64,000 bases of DNA from Sphaerochaeta halotolerans (GTDB taxonomy: Bacteria; Spirochaetota; Spirochaetia; Sphaerochaetales; Sphaerochaetaceae), in NCBI RefSeq assembly GCF_003429665.1, contig NZ_QUWK01000001.1, positions 124,001 through 188,000 on the forward strand. The letters run 5' to 3'. The first letter of the stretch is position 1. The number at the start of each line of letters is the position of its first letter. This document shows, in pieces, positions 25,356-33,761 of this stretch. A program made the translations under genes and the position numbers. The notes under the pieces are model-generated. The model saw nothing but the letters and a program-made list of their open reading frames with translations. It was not told the DNA's origin and searched no databases.

Positions 25356-26441
25356 CTACAGACGAAGCATATCACGTTCTGCATTATAGAGAATGGTCAT
25401 GAGTGCTTTGTTGATATAGTAGCTTGATCGCCAGATAGTCCGTTTTTCCAATAGTCCGTCTTCAGTAAGCAGTTCAAGGTATTTTCTTGCTGTTTGGTAA
25501 CTTGTATCCAGCTCCTTGGAAACGTAGTTGATTTTTGTATAGGGATGATAGAAAAGATTGTTAATGAGATCCTGACTATAGAATTTTGGGTATTTGCTTC
25601 GGATTTCATGTTTATAGGATTGCATTGCATCACGTATCTGACTCACCATGGTACAACTTGTCAGGGAAGTTCTTGCAACTCCTTCAAGAATGAAGAGAAC
25701 CCACTCCTCCCATTTGTTTTCATCCCGTACTGCTTGCAACAAAGCATAATATCTCCCTTTGTTGACATTGATGAATCGGGAGAGGTAGATAATGGGGAAG
25801 TCGAGCAACCCCTCTTTTACCAAGTAGAGAACGTTCAAGATTCTACCGGTCCTCCCATTGCCATCGTAAAAGGGATGGATCGATTCAAATTGATAATGGA
25901 GAACAGCCATTTTTACAAGTGGGTCAAGCTCCCATACAGAAGAATCATTGAAATACAACAGGAAATTATCCATCAACGTATCAATCTGCTGAGGATCAGG
26001 AGGATTGTAGACAACAGCCTTGGTCCTATCATTGACCAAGGCTGTTCCTGGCAGTTTTCTGAAGCCCGCTTGGTTTTGTTGCAATGTCTCTTGAATAACA
26101 AGGATGTCACTCCTGGAAAGCAAGCTTCGTTTTTTCAACGCATCATATCCTGTCTGTAGTGCTTCACGGTAATACCGTACTTCCTTTGCGGCAATGGTGA
26201 AGGTTTGCGAGTCATCGGAATCCCGACTTGCAAACATGTCATCATAGGTTGTTATGATATTTTCAATCTCTGAACTATCCTTTGCTTCCTGAAGAACCAA
26301 GGTATTCACCAATACCTCCTGATTGGGAATCGAGTGTGATAGTCCCTTCAGCTGGGAGAGATTGCTTTTTGCATCAATCAATTTCTTCAAGATCTGTTTT
26401 GTTTCCAATTCAACGAGTGGAGGTAATGGTGCAGGTATCAT
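25356..26441 (-). CDS. Fic-domain protein (AMP transferase) with N-terminal inhibitory helix and C-terminal winged helix
   Basis: About 361 residues. Fic proteins usually move AMP from ATP to a target hydroxyl. The catalytic loop HPFYDGNGRTGR is intact, with His at about 189. The inhibitory motif [ST]xxxE[GN] is present before the Fic core (SSEIEN, about 56-61), which makes it a class II, self-inhibited enzyme. The C-terminal 70 residues (NYVSKELDTSYQTARKYLELLTEDGLLEKR) look like a winged helix-turn-helix. The ATG at 26441 has GGAG six nucleotides upstream; the ATG at 26453 does not. The promoter carries repeated motifs consistent with self-regulation. No antitoxin gene is adjacent, as expected for class II. 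Confidence 0.92.
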   Translation of the reverse strand: MIPAPLPPLVELETKQILKKLIDAKSNLSQLKGLSHSIPNQEVLVNTLVLQEAKDSSEIENIITTYDDMFASRDSDDSQTFTIAAKEVRYYREALQTGYDALKKRSLLSRSDILVIQETLQQNQAGFRKLPGTALVNDRTKAVVYNPPDPQQIDTLMDNFLLYFNDSSVWELDPLVKMAVLHYQFESIHPFYDGNGRTGRILNVLYLVKEGLLDFPIIYLSRFINVNKGRYYALLQAVRDENKWEEWVLFILEGVARTSLTSCTMVSQIRDAMQSYKHEIRSKYPKFYSQDLINNLFYHPYTKINYVSKELDTSYQTARKYLELLTEDGLLEKRTIWRSSYYINKALMTILYNAERDMLRL

Positions 26442-26530
26442 GGTATTCTCCATCTTTTATAGAAAATCATGTATTTGTATCAATGATAGTCTTGTCTTTT
26501 ATAAAAAACAAGGTCTTTTTATAAAACTCA
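26442..26530 (-). promoter_or_regulatory. fic promoter with three GTCTTTTATA-type motifs
   Basis: Read on the minus strand, TTGATA, 16 nt and TATAAA lie just upstream of the start, giving a very short leader. Three related AT-rich motifs occur: 26454-26467 (over the -10 box), 26494-26509 (GTCTTTTATAAAAAAC) and 26513-26528 (GTCTTTTTATAAAACT). The latter two are about two helical turns apart. The layout suggests binding by the winged helix of Fic itself (inference). Confidence 0.5.
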
Positions 26531-26868
26531 ACGCTTTGGTAGGCCCTCTCCACTACCCCTTTGGTCCATCATAGTGGTGTCGGTAATCTCTTTCGAATTG
26601 ACTTCGAGCGAAAGGATTGTACGGCGAGAAGACCATGGATGGCAGGTTGTTCGTCAACTTTTTCAAGATAGAGTATTCTGGAATGGCAAGACCTTGAACA
26701 TCCAGGAGACCGGCAAACCCGAAGTGGATGCCGAACAGGGAGATGAGCCGACCTAGTTACAATTGAGTCGGGAATTCGAACAACTATATGACTATCAATT
26801 GACGTTTGTAAAATATTATTGTACACTATATTTAAGAGAAAGAAATTTTCCCTCTAAGGAGAACAATC
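26531..26868. other. Intergenic region between fic and FMN reductase
   Basis: About 340 bp with no gene I can support. Short frames on both strands lack start signals. The last 60 bp are AT-rich and contain the promoter area of the reductase (TTGACG at about 26799, TACACTATAT near 26822) and its AAGGAG. Confidence 0.4.
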
Positions 26869-27447
26869 ATGAGTATACCAAAAATTGGAATTATCATAAG
26901 CAGTACCAGAACCACGAGAGTGGGAGAACAAGCAGCAACCTATGTAGCGTCCATCGCCAAGAAACGGACCGATCTTTCCTTCGAAATCATCGACTTGCGT
27001 GACTATCCGATGCCATTCTTCGACGAAGTCGCATCGAATGCCTATGTCCCCTCGACCAATCCGATTGCACAGAAATGGCAGAAAAAAGTCGCTGAATTTG
27101 ATGGATTCATCTTCATCACCGCCGAATACAACAATAGTATCACCGCAGCCTTGAAGAATGCCTTGGATTACGCCTATCCGGAATGGAATCGTAAGGCGGC
27201 GGCCTATTTCTCCTATGGTTCGGCCGGTGGGGCACGTGCTGTACAACACTTGAGGGACATCTGTGTTGAATTGCAGATGGCGCCCGTCAGACAAGCCGTC
27301 CTGGTTCAAGGCAATGATTTCTTTCAAATCATAAACGGTCAGAAGCAAATCAAGGATTTGGGGTATCTCGAGAACTTGGTTGAACAGATGATCGACCAGC
27401 TTTCTTGGTGGACACTTGCACTGAAGACGGCACGGGAACGCACGTGA
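26869..27447 (+). CDS. NADPH-dependent FMN reductase-like flavoprotein
   Basis: A 192-residue flavodoxin-fold oxidoreductase. The flavin phosphate loop is IISSTRTTRVGEQA near residue 9. The second flavin contact is ITAEYNNSITAALKNALDYAYPEW near residue 84-107, and YGSAGGARAVQHL near 123 completes the fold. Such enzymes reduce quinones, azo dyes or chromate, or supply reduced FMN; the true substrate is not visible. The gene stands alone with an AAGGAG upstream. Its TGA stop is the exact point where the IS200/IS605 element begins. Confidence 0.9.
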   Translation: MSIPKIGIIISSTRTTRVGEQAATYVASIAKKRTDLSFEIIDLRDYPMPFFDEVASNAYVPSTNPIAQKWQKKVAEFDGFIFITAEYNNSITAALKNALDYAYPEWNRKAAAYFSYGSAGGARAVQHLRDICVELQMAPVRQAVLVQGNDFFQIINGQKQIKDLGYLENLVEQMIDQLSWWTLALKTARERT

Positions 27448-28050
27448 CAACTCTCCTGCCTACAGGCAGGGAGCTTCTTGGAAAGCATTCCCAAGAACTA
27501 TTTCTGCTTCTACGATGTTCATCTCCACAGACGTTACGTTCCCGCAGGATGGGTAAATCCACTCCCTGACAGAGAGGGGTAAATCCCTCTCTGTTGTTTT
27601 ACACGTATTGCAAGTCTTCGAGGACGCGTAGAAGCGAGGTGCCAGCACGAAGCTCTTCCCTCTCTCCCTGCACTTCTGCTCCATCCTCATCCGGAAGAAT
27701 CCAAACGAGGCATCTGCTATGGATTTGGCCAGCTTGAAGTTCCTGACCATGCCTTTGACATTGAGATCCTCCATGCACACGGCGTCGACTTGGTTGTCAT
27801 CAACAATCATGCTTGTGGCTTTCTCAATCGTATCCTTCCTCTGGTTGGCAATCTTTTCATGAATGCGGGCAACCTGTATCCTGGCCTTCTCCCTGTTCCT
27901 GGAGCCTTTGGCTTTCCTGCTTAGATCCCGCTGGAGCCTCGCCAAGCCAGGGGTAGCCTTTCTTGAGAATACCTTTCATTGCCAATCAGAAAAACGTATG
28001 GGCACTAGCATCTCCCGCCTAAAGTCGGGAGTCTTCTCGTGCTCTTTCTT
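27446..28050 (-). mobile_element. Degenerate IS200/IS605-type element with tnpB only
   Basis: A roughly 600-bp element relic. On the minus strand its 5' end starts AAGAAAGAGCACGAGAAG (28050) followed by a hairpin CTCCCG-8 nt-CGGGAG (28012-28031). Its 3' end has a second hairpin around AGGCAGG (27453-27473) and closes with GAGAGTTGTCAC at the stop codon of the FMN reductase. Subterminal hairpins and lack of terminal inverted repeats are typical of this family. No tnpA transposase is present, so it cannot move by itself. A second, internally deleted copy of the two ends joined together lies at 57958-57999. Confidence 0.75.
27460..27973 (-). pseudogene. Truncated, inactivated tnpB (RuvC-like nuclease of IS605 family)
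   Basis: Only the C-terminal part of TnpB remains: RKATPGLARLQRDLSRKAKG, REKARIQVARIHEKIANQR, the RuvC-II glutamate in VCMEDLNVKGM and the zinc-finger region. The N-terminal part, including the first catalytic aspartate, is missing and stop codons lie directly upstream. In the zinc finger the third cysteine is Tyr (WIYPSCG), and the final catalytic aspartate region (normally DRDxNAA) reads SVEMNIVEA. It cannot be an active RNA-guided nuclease. The longest frame with a possible start covers 27460-27945. Confidence 0.85.
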
Positions 28051-28222
28051 CTAAGCCTCGCTCTGCTGAGCGCGCACTCATCCAACGTTCCATTCTTGTA
28101 CTCACAGCTACCCGGTAGACGTTCGAATGCTCCTCGAAATAATGCCTGTCGTTGGCAACAATTCCGTCGAGATTCTGGCTACTTGGTTACCATTATATGG
28201 ATATGTGGGTAAGAGGGGCCCC

Positions 28223-29275
28223 TTACCACCACTGTTTCCTCCAGAAATAATAAGCCATGCCGAAGACCACCAGCATACAACATACCAACATACCGTAGAA
28301 CCCCCACCGGTAGTTTGCAAGGGGTATGTAAGAGAAATTCATCCCATAAAGACCTGTTAAAAAGGTGAGAGGAATGAAGATGGTGCTGATAATCGTCAAG
28401 ACCTTCATGATGGAGTTCATTTTTGTATCGAGACTGGAGAGATAGACTTCCATGATGCTGCTGACTGTTTCCCTGAGCATTTCACACTCCTCAGCAAGCC
28501 AGAGGGCGTGGTCTTGGATATCAGTGAGCAATATCTTGGTATTCTTATCCAGGAAGGGGTGCTCAACCCTAATCAGGGTAGCGAGAATATCTTTGAGAGG
28601 ACTGGTCATTCTCCTGAGTGTAAGAATCTTTGCTTTTTGCCGATGGATGGCAGGTGCATCCGTATCATTGGGAGCGGTAATTACCAGCTGTTCCAGTTCA
28701 TCGGTTTCATTTTCCAGTTCATCAGCTCTCACCAGATATTGGTCGACCACCCGATCAACGAGTGTGTGGAAGAGTATGCTACTCGCTCCTCCCTGCAGCT
28801 TTGCTTGGGAATCTTCCAACTGGCGTATAGCAGGAAGAAAGACATCGCTGGCATATTCTGTGATGGAGAGCACCCAATTGTTCCCGAGAAAGAGGGAGAG
28901 TTGCTGATCTTTTGTGGTAGCCGTTGCAAGGATTCTGAGTGTGACGGCAAGATAGTGCTCGTAGTTGTCGAGTTTCAGTCTTTGATCAGTTGAGAATACA
29001 TCCTCAAGACTAAGGTTGGAGAGGGAAAATGCCTTTGCCACCTCCACAATAGACATGATGGAAGAGAGCCCACTGATTTGTATCCAGCAACGCTGGTTCT
29101 CAGCCGGCAGTACAAACCCATCCACCATCTGATAGGATTCCTCCGAGTATAGGTGGGTGCGAATTTTCGTCGTCTCAGGTTGTCCTTCGCCCGCAAAGAC
29201 GAGGGACCCGGCGGCCAACCCTTCTTTTCTCTTATGCGAGGTATGGTGTGGTTGATGTGTGTGATGAGGTTTCAT
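28223..29275 (-). CDS. corA: CorA-family magnesium/cobalt channel
   Basis: A 350-residue inner-membrane channel for Mg2+ (or Co2+/Ni2+). The long cytoplasmic N-terminal domain ends in the helical stalk. The C-terminus has two transmembrane helices (VLTIISTIFIPLTFLTGLYGMNF and WGFYGMLVCCMLVVFGMAYYF) separated by the signature YGMNF. The start has a His-rich tail (MKPHHTHQPHHTSHKRK), unusual and possibly metal-sensing. The YhhN gene lies 9 bp upstream on the same strand, so they are likely one transcript. Confidence 0.94.
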   Translation of the reverse strand: MKPHHTHQPHHTSHKRKEGLAAGSLVFAGEGQPETTKIRTHLYSEESYQMVDGFVLPAENQRCWIQISGLSSIMSIVEVAKAFSLSNLSLEDVFSTDQRLKLDNYEHYLAVTLRILATATTKDQQLSLFLGNNWVLSITEYASDVFLPAIRQLEDSQAKLQGGASSILFHTLVDRVVDQYLVRADELENETDELEQLVITAPNDTDAPAIHRQKAKILTLRRMTSPLKDILATLIRVEHPFLDKNTKILLTDIQDHALWLAEECEMLRETVSSIMEVYLSSLDTKMNSIMKVLTIISTIFIPLTFLTGLYGMNFSYIPLANYRWGFYGMLVCCMLVVFGMAYYFWRKQWW

Positions 29276-29284
29276 TGTATTCTC

Positions 29285-29899
29285 CTACAGAGTGGTTAAT
29301 CCGAGAATCAGAAAAAGTTGGGCAAGGATATAGCTTCCCATTTCACTGGTATTACTTACCTGTTTCATGGAGAGACTGTTCAAACCGATCATGGTATCGC
29401 TGAGTATGAACAGCAATACACCAATGATGCAGAGCAGCGAAGCAAGCCCCGTCAACAGGGATGCAAGTATACAAAGCAGTGCGGCATACACAAGGTACTT
29501 CGCAGAGCCCTTCTGCTTCCCTAGTAAACGATACAGCAAACCATAGGGAATCAGAAGCCCTGCAAAGGCAATGGCTGTGAGAATCCAATCCACCCCCAAT
29601 GATAGTACATGGATGCTGTAGAAAATATGGCAAATTGCGAAACTGCCCATACCCCAGAGAAAATAGCTGCCTTGATATCCCTTGGTCAATAATGCATCTC
29701 CAAGGGTGGCAAAGAGAAGCGCAGCGACAATCAAGGGATAGGATCCTTGTTGCATGACATATACAATCAAGATCGGCATCAGCAGAATCTTTGTTAGATC
29801 GCCAAGTGTCTGGTAACCTTCAGATCGGAAGCTGAGGTGGGCAAAGGAGATGCTTAGATAGAGTAAGAGGATGGTATTCATGTATATAGGGTAGTGCAC
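29285..29899 (-). CDS. YhhN/TMEM86 family membrane protein (lysoplasmalogenase-like)
   Basis: An integral membrane protein of about 205 residues with seven to eight hydrophobic helices. It matches the YhhN (TMEM86) family through FATLGDALLTKGYQGSYFLWGMGSFAICHIFYSIHVL in the middle and LLFILSDTMIGLNSL near the C-terminus, which carry the conserved aspartates. Eukaryotic TMEM86B hydrolyses lysoplasmalogen; since many anaerobes make plasmalogens, the same activity is plausible. Start choice: GTG at 29899 has GGAAGGG six nucleotides ahead; ATG at 29881 is the alternative. Confidence 0.8.
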   Translation of the reverse strand: MHYPIYMNTILLLYLSISFAHLSFRSEGYQTLGDLTKILLMPILIVYVMQQGSYPLIVAALLFATLGDALLTKGYQGSYFLWGMGSFAICHIFYSIHVLSLGVDWILTAIAFAGLLIPYGLLYRLLGKQKGSAKYLVYAALLCILASLLTGLASLLCIIGVLLFILSDTMIGLNSLSMKQVSNTSEMGSYILAQLFLILGLTTL

Positions 29900-29939
29900 T
29901 AAGATCCCTTCCTGCAAGAGTATTATTCTGTCGACTATT

Positions 29940-29977
29940 TTGCTATCATTGTAGAATTCTGTTATAATGCTCAGTCA
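29940..29977 (+). promoter_or_regulatory. parE promoter giving a leaderless start
   Basis: TTGCTA (29940-29945), a 17-nt spacer and a perfect TATAAT (29963-29968) end 8 nt before the parE ATG (29977). No Shine-Dalgarno sequence fits between them, so the predicted transcript begins at, or within two bases of, the start codon. Confidence 0.65.
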
Positions 29978-31779
29978 TGGCGAAGACAACATATGATGAA
30001 TCGAAAATTCTTACGCTCAGTGCGTTGGAGCATATTCGAAAACGTCCCGGTATGTATATCGGGCGGTTGGGAAACGGTACCCATGTCGATGATGGTATCT
30101 ACATCCTGCTCAAGGAGGTGGTGGATAACAGTATCGACGAGTTCATCATGGGTTATGGCAGCCGTATCGTCATCCGATTGAAGGAGAGCGAGGTATCGGT
30201 AAGAGACTTCGGCCGAGGGATTCCCCTCGGGAAAGTGGTTGACTGTGTCTCAATCATCAATACCGGTGCAAAATACAGTGATGATGTCTTCCAGTTCTCT
30301 GTCGGTCTCAACGGGGTTGGTACCAAGGCGGTGAATGCACTCTCCTCGCATTTTCAGGTCACCAGCTATCGTGAAGGGAAATACAGCACAGCGATTTTTG
30401 AAAAAGGAATACTGATCAGAGAAAAGACCGGCAAAACAGAGGAAGCTGATGGAACTGAAGTCCTTTTCACACCTGACCCGGAACTGTTTGGTGAGTACTC
30501 CTATAATGAGGATTTTGTCATCTCCAGGATCTGGAGCTATGCCTATCTGAACACGGGCCTTACAATCAACTACAACAATCGTGCCTATAAATCCTCCAAT
30601 GGTCTGTATGATCTTCTGGATAAAGAGGTAGGTACGGAGAATCTTTATTCAATCATCCACTACCAGAGCAAACAGCTTGAATTTGCCTTGACCCATGTAA
30701 CAGGGTCCTATGGGGAGAACTATTTTTCCTATGTGAATGGCCAGCATACCAACGATGGGGGAACCCACCAAAGTGCCTTCAAAGAGGGTATTCTCAAAGG
30801 CATAAACGAGTACTTCAAGAAGAACTGGGCACCACAGGATGTAAGGGAAGGCGTGGTTGGTGCAATTGCTGTCAAAATCAAGGAACCAGTCTTTGAATCC
30901 CAGACGAAGAACAAACTCAGTAATACGGAAATTCGGACTTGGATTGTCAATGAAGTGAAAGACGCCATTATCGATTTCCTGTTGAAAAATACTGCAGAAG
31001 CGGAGAAGATCAATCAGAAAATTCTCAACAATGAGAAGCTTCGCAAAGAACTGAACGAGGTTAAGAAGGGAGCAAGGGAGTCGGCCAAAAAGGTCAGTCT
31101 GAATATTCCCAAGCTCAAGGACTGCAAGTACCACTTGGGACAAAGCAACGCCCACCAAGAAGCGTGTGAGAGCTCCATGATTTTCCTCACCGAGGGAGAT
31201 AGTGCCAGCGGTACGATTACCAAGACGCGGGATGTCATGACCCAGGCCGTATTCAGCCTGAGAGGAAAGATTGTCAATGTATTCGGAAAGAAGAAAACTG
31301 AGATATACAAGAATGCAGAGCTTTATAACATGATGGTGGCCCTTGGCATAGAAAACGGTGTGGAAGGACTACGCTACGGTAAGGTCATTATCGCAACTGA
31401 TGCCGACACCGATGGGTTCCACATCCGAAACCTATTGATGACCTATTTTTTGACGTATTTCGAAGATTTGGTGCTTTCCGGCCGTCTTTATATTCTGGAG
31501 ACTCCGCTGTTTCGTGTACGTAACAAGACACAGACAGTATACTGTTACAGCGAGAAGGAGCGGGACCATGCCACAAGCCAGATTCGAAATTCTGAAGTGA
31601 CCAGGTTCAAGGGGCTTGGGGAGATAGATCCCAAGGAGTTCGGTCAATTCATCGGAGAGGATATGCGTCTGTTGCCGGTCTCCATCGTAGGAATGAATGA
31701 GATGCATAAAACCATGGAGTTCTATATGGGTAGCAATACCCCTGAACGACGCGACTTCATTATGGAGAATCTAATCTGA
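29977..31779 (+). CDS. parE: DNA topoisomerase IV subunit B (GyrB/ParE family)
   Basis: ATPase subunit of a type IIA topoisomerase, 600 residues. It shows the GHKL ATP site (LKEVVDNSIDEF, DFGRGIP, GLNGVGTKAVNALS), the transducer domain with QTKNKLSN, and the TOPRIM acidic motifs TEGDSASG and DADTDGFHI. The length and lack of the extra GyrB insert favour ParE over gyrase, as does the partner gene that overlaps its stop by 1 bp. Such ParE/ParC pairs decatenate daughter chromosomes. It diverges from the YhhN-corA unit. Confidence 0.92.
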   Translation: MAKTTYDESKILTLSALEHIRKRPGMYIGRLGNGTHVDDGIYILLKEVVDNSIDEFIMGYGSRIVIRLKESEVSVRDFGRGIPLGKVVDCVSIINTGAKYSDDVFQFSVGLNGVGTKAVNALSSHFQVTSYREGKYSTAIFEKGILIREKTGKTEEADGTEVLFTPDPELFGEYSYNEDFVISRIWSYAYLNTGLTINYNNRAYKSSNGLYDLLDKEVGTENLYSIIHYQSKQLEFALTHVTGSYGENYFSYVNGQHTNDGGTHQSAFKEGILKGINEYFKKNWAPQDVREGVVGAIAVKIKEPVFESQTKNKLSNTEIRTWIVNEVKDAIIDFLLKNTAEAEKINQKILNNEKLRKELNEVKKGARESAKKVSLNIPKLKDCKYHLGQSNAHQEACESSMIFLTEGDSASGTITKTRDVMTQAVFSLRGKIVNVFGKKKTEIYKNAELYNMMVALGIENGVEGLRYGKVIIATDADTDGFHIRNLLMTYFLTYFEDLVLSGRLYILETPLFRVRNKTQTVYCYSEKERDHATSQIRNSEVTRFKGLGEIDPKEFGQFIGEDMRLLPVSIVGMNEMHKTMEFYMGSNTPERRDFIMENLI

Positions 31780-33761
31780 TGACTCAGGCACACGCAATTT
31801 TCAAAGAGAACTTCCTGGAATACGCAAGCTATGTCATCAAGGAACGGGCGATTCCCGATCTTGTTGACGGATTCAAACCTGTACAGAGACGAATCATCCA
31901 CACACTGTTTGAGATGGATGACGGTAAGTTCCATAAGGTTGCCAATGTTGTAGGGTGGGCGATGCGCTATCACCCGCATGGGGATGCCTCCATCTATGAG
32001 GCCTTGGTAAACCTTGCTAACTGTGACTTGTTCATTGAGCGACAGGGAAACTACGGAAATATCTTGACAGGGGACAGAGCCGCCGCAGCACGATACATTG
32101 AATGCCGTCTCCTCCCTTTTGCAAAGAAGGTGCTGTACAATCCTGAGCTCACCGAGTTTGTAGAATCCTATGATGGTAGAAACAAGGAGCCTGTTGTATT
32201 CCCTGCAAAGATTCCCGTTGTTCTTATCCAAGGGGTAAGTGGCATTGCTGTAGGAATGAGCACCTATATTCTTCCCCACAACCCTCTTGAGGTATTTGAT
32301 GGAATGGCGGCCTCTTTGCGGGGTGAATCCTATGAACTTTACCCTGATTTCCCGGGGGGGGGCATTGTTGATGTTGATGATTACAAAGATGGACGGGGTT
32401 CCGTTTCGATCAGGGCAAAACTGAATACCAAGGATCCAAAGCGCATCATCATTGAGGAACTCCCCTATGGAACCACCAGTGAGATGATGATCCGTTCAGT
32501 TGAGGATGCAGCCAAGAAAGGAAAGCTGAAAATCAGTTCCATCACTGACTATACCGCCGAAAAGGTAAACATCGAAATCAGCCTTGCCCGAAATACCTAT
32601 TCACAGGAGATTGTTGATGCCTTGTATGCCTATACGGCGTGTGAGACAAAGCTTTCAGTCAATCCGCTTGTTATCAGGGACAATACTCCTACCATCATGG
32701 GGGTGCATGAGATCCTGGATTTCCATGCACACCACTTGGTTGAGGTCTTGGAGGCAGAGCTCAAGTTGGAGAAATGCCATCTCTTGGACAAGCTCCACTA
32801 TAGGACCTTGGAAAGAATCTTTGTTGAAGAGCGAATCTACAAGCGTATCGAACAGAAACGGAGTGCAGAAGATGTAGACAAGGCAGTAGTCACTGGGTTC
32901 AAGCCTTTTTCTGAGAAACTGCTTCGTCCGCTTGATAGCGAGGACGTTGAACGTCTGCTGAAGATTCCCATCAGGCGCATCAGTTTGTTTGATATTGAAA
33001 AGAACCATCAAGAAATCGAAACGATCAACGAACAGCTTGCGGATATTGAAAAGAAGCTTGCCGATTTGACCGGGTATGCGCTCTCTTTCATTGCTGAATT
33101 GAAGCAGCTCATGTCAGATGAGGACCACAAGCGAAAGAGTACCATCAAAAAGTTTGAAATGGTCGATGTGAAAGAGGTTGCAGAGCGAAACCTGCCTTTG
33201 CGATATGATGCCACCGCTGGGTATCTGGGATATGATGTAAAGAAGGGAAACACCCTTTTTGATGTCAGTCCCTTTGACCGTATCCTGGTGATACGAAAGG
33301 ATGGTAGCTATCAGGTAATCGATGCCCCTGAGAAGGAATTCGTCGGGAAGGGAATGCTGTACTGTGGGTTCGCTGACAAGGATGAACTTGCCAAGGTTAC
33401 CTTTACCATCATCTACCAGGAGAAGACTTACAAATACCTGTTCATCAAGCGGTGTCAGATCTTGAGCTACCAGTTGAAAAAACTCTATCCCTTAGTTCCA
33501 GAAGGAAACTTCAAGATAGTCAAACTGTCCACCTTTGAGAATGCTGAGTTGAACCTTACCTATAAGAAAAAGCCGGGACTACGAATTCTGGAGGAGAAGT
33601 TCTACTTCTCAGATTACCGGCAGAGAGGCGTGAAGGCGAACGGGGTTCGTCTTGCAGTCAAGGAAGTAGCATCCATACGACTGCGGGCAGTGAAAGAAGT
33701 GGTACACGAAGACCAACGGGAACCGTCGCTCTTTGACGATGATGAGATGGAGAAGGAATAA
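31779..33761 (+). CDS. parC: DNA topoisomerase IV subunit A (GyrA/ParC family)
   Basis: DNA cleavage subunit, 660 residues. The catalytic tyrosine is Y106 in AAAARYIECRLLPFA, with the upstream DNA-binding helix region VVGWAMRYHPHGDASIYEAL. A coiled tower domain (about 330-470) and a reduced C-terminal beta-pinwheel region complete it; the typical GyrA-box is not evident, which fits topoisomerase IV. The start overlaps the parE stop by one base, and its own stop overlaps the start of the pseudouridine synthase gene in the same way. Confidence 0.92.
   Translation: MTQAHAIFKENFLEYASYVIKERAIPDLVDGFKPVQRRIIHTLFEMDDGKFHKVANVVGWAMRYHPHGDASIYEALVNLANCDLFIERQGNYGNILTGDRAAAARYIECRLLPFAKKVLYNPELTEFVESYDGRNKEPVVFPAKIPVVLIQGVSGIAVGMSTYILPHNPLEVFDGMAASLRGESYELYPDFPGGGIVDVDDYKDGRGSVSIRAKLNTKDPKRIIIEELPYGTTSEMMIRSVEDAAKKGKLKISSITDYTAEKVNIEISLARNTYSQEIVDALYAYTACETKLSVNPLVIRDNTPTIMGVHEILDFHAHHLVEVLEAELKLEKCHLLDKLHYRTLERIFVEERIYKRIEQKRSAEDVDKAVVTGFKPFSEKLLRPLDSEDVERLLKIPIRRISLFDIEKNHQEIETINEQLADIEKKLADLTGYALSFIAELKQLMSDEDHKRKSTIKKFEMVDVKEVAERNLPLRYDATAGYLGYDVKKGNTLFDVSPFDRILVIRKDGSYQVIDAPEKEFVGKGMLYCGFADKDELAKVTFTIIYQEKTYKYLFIKRCQILSYQLKKLYPLVPEGNFKIVKLSTFENAELNLTYKKKPGLRILEEKFYFSDYRQRGVKANGVRLAVKEVASIRLRAVKEVVHEDQREPSLFDDDEMEKE

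Noticed and set aside
27446-28050. Active TnpB nuclease system
   Set aside because: The N-terminal half and key residues are missing, so only a relic can be claimed.
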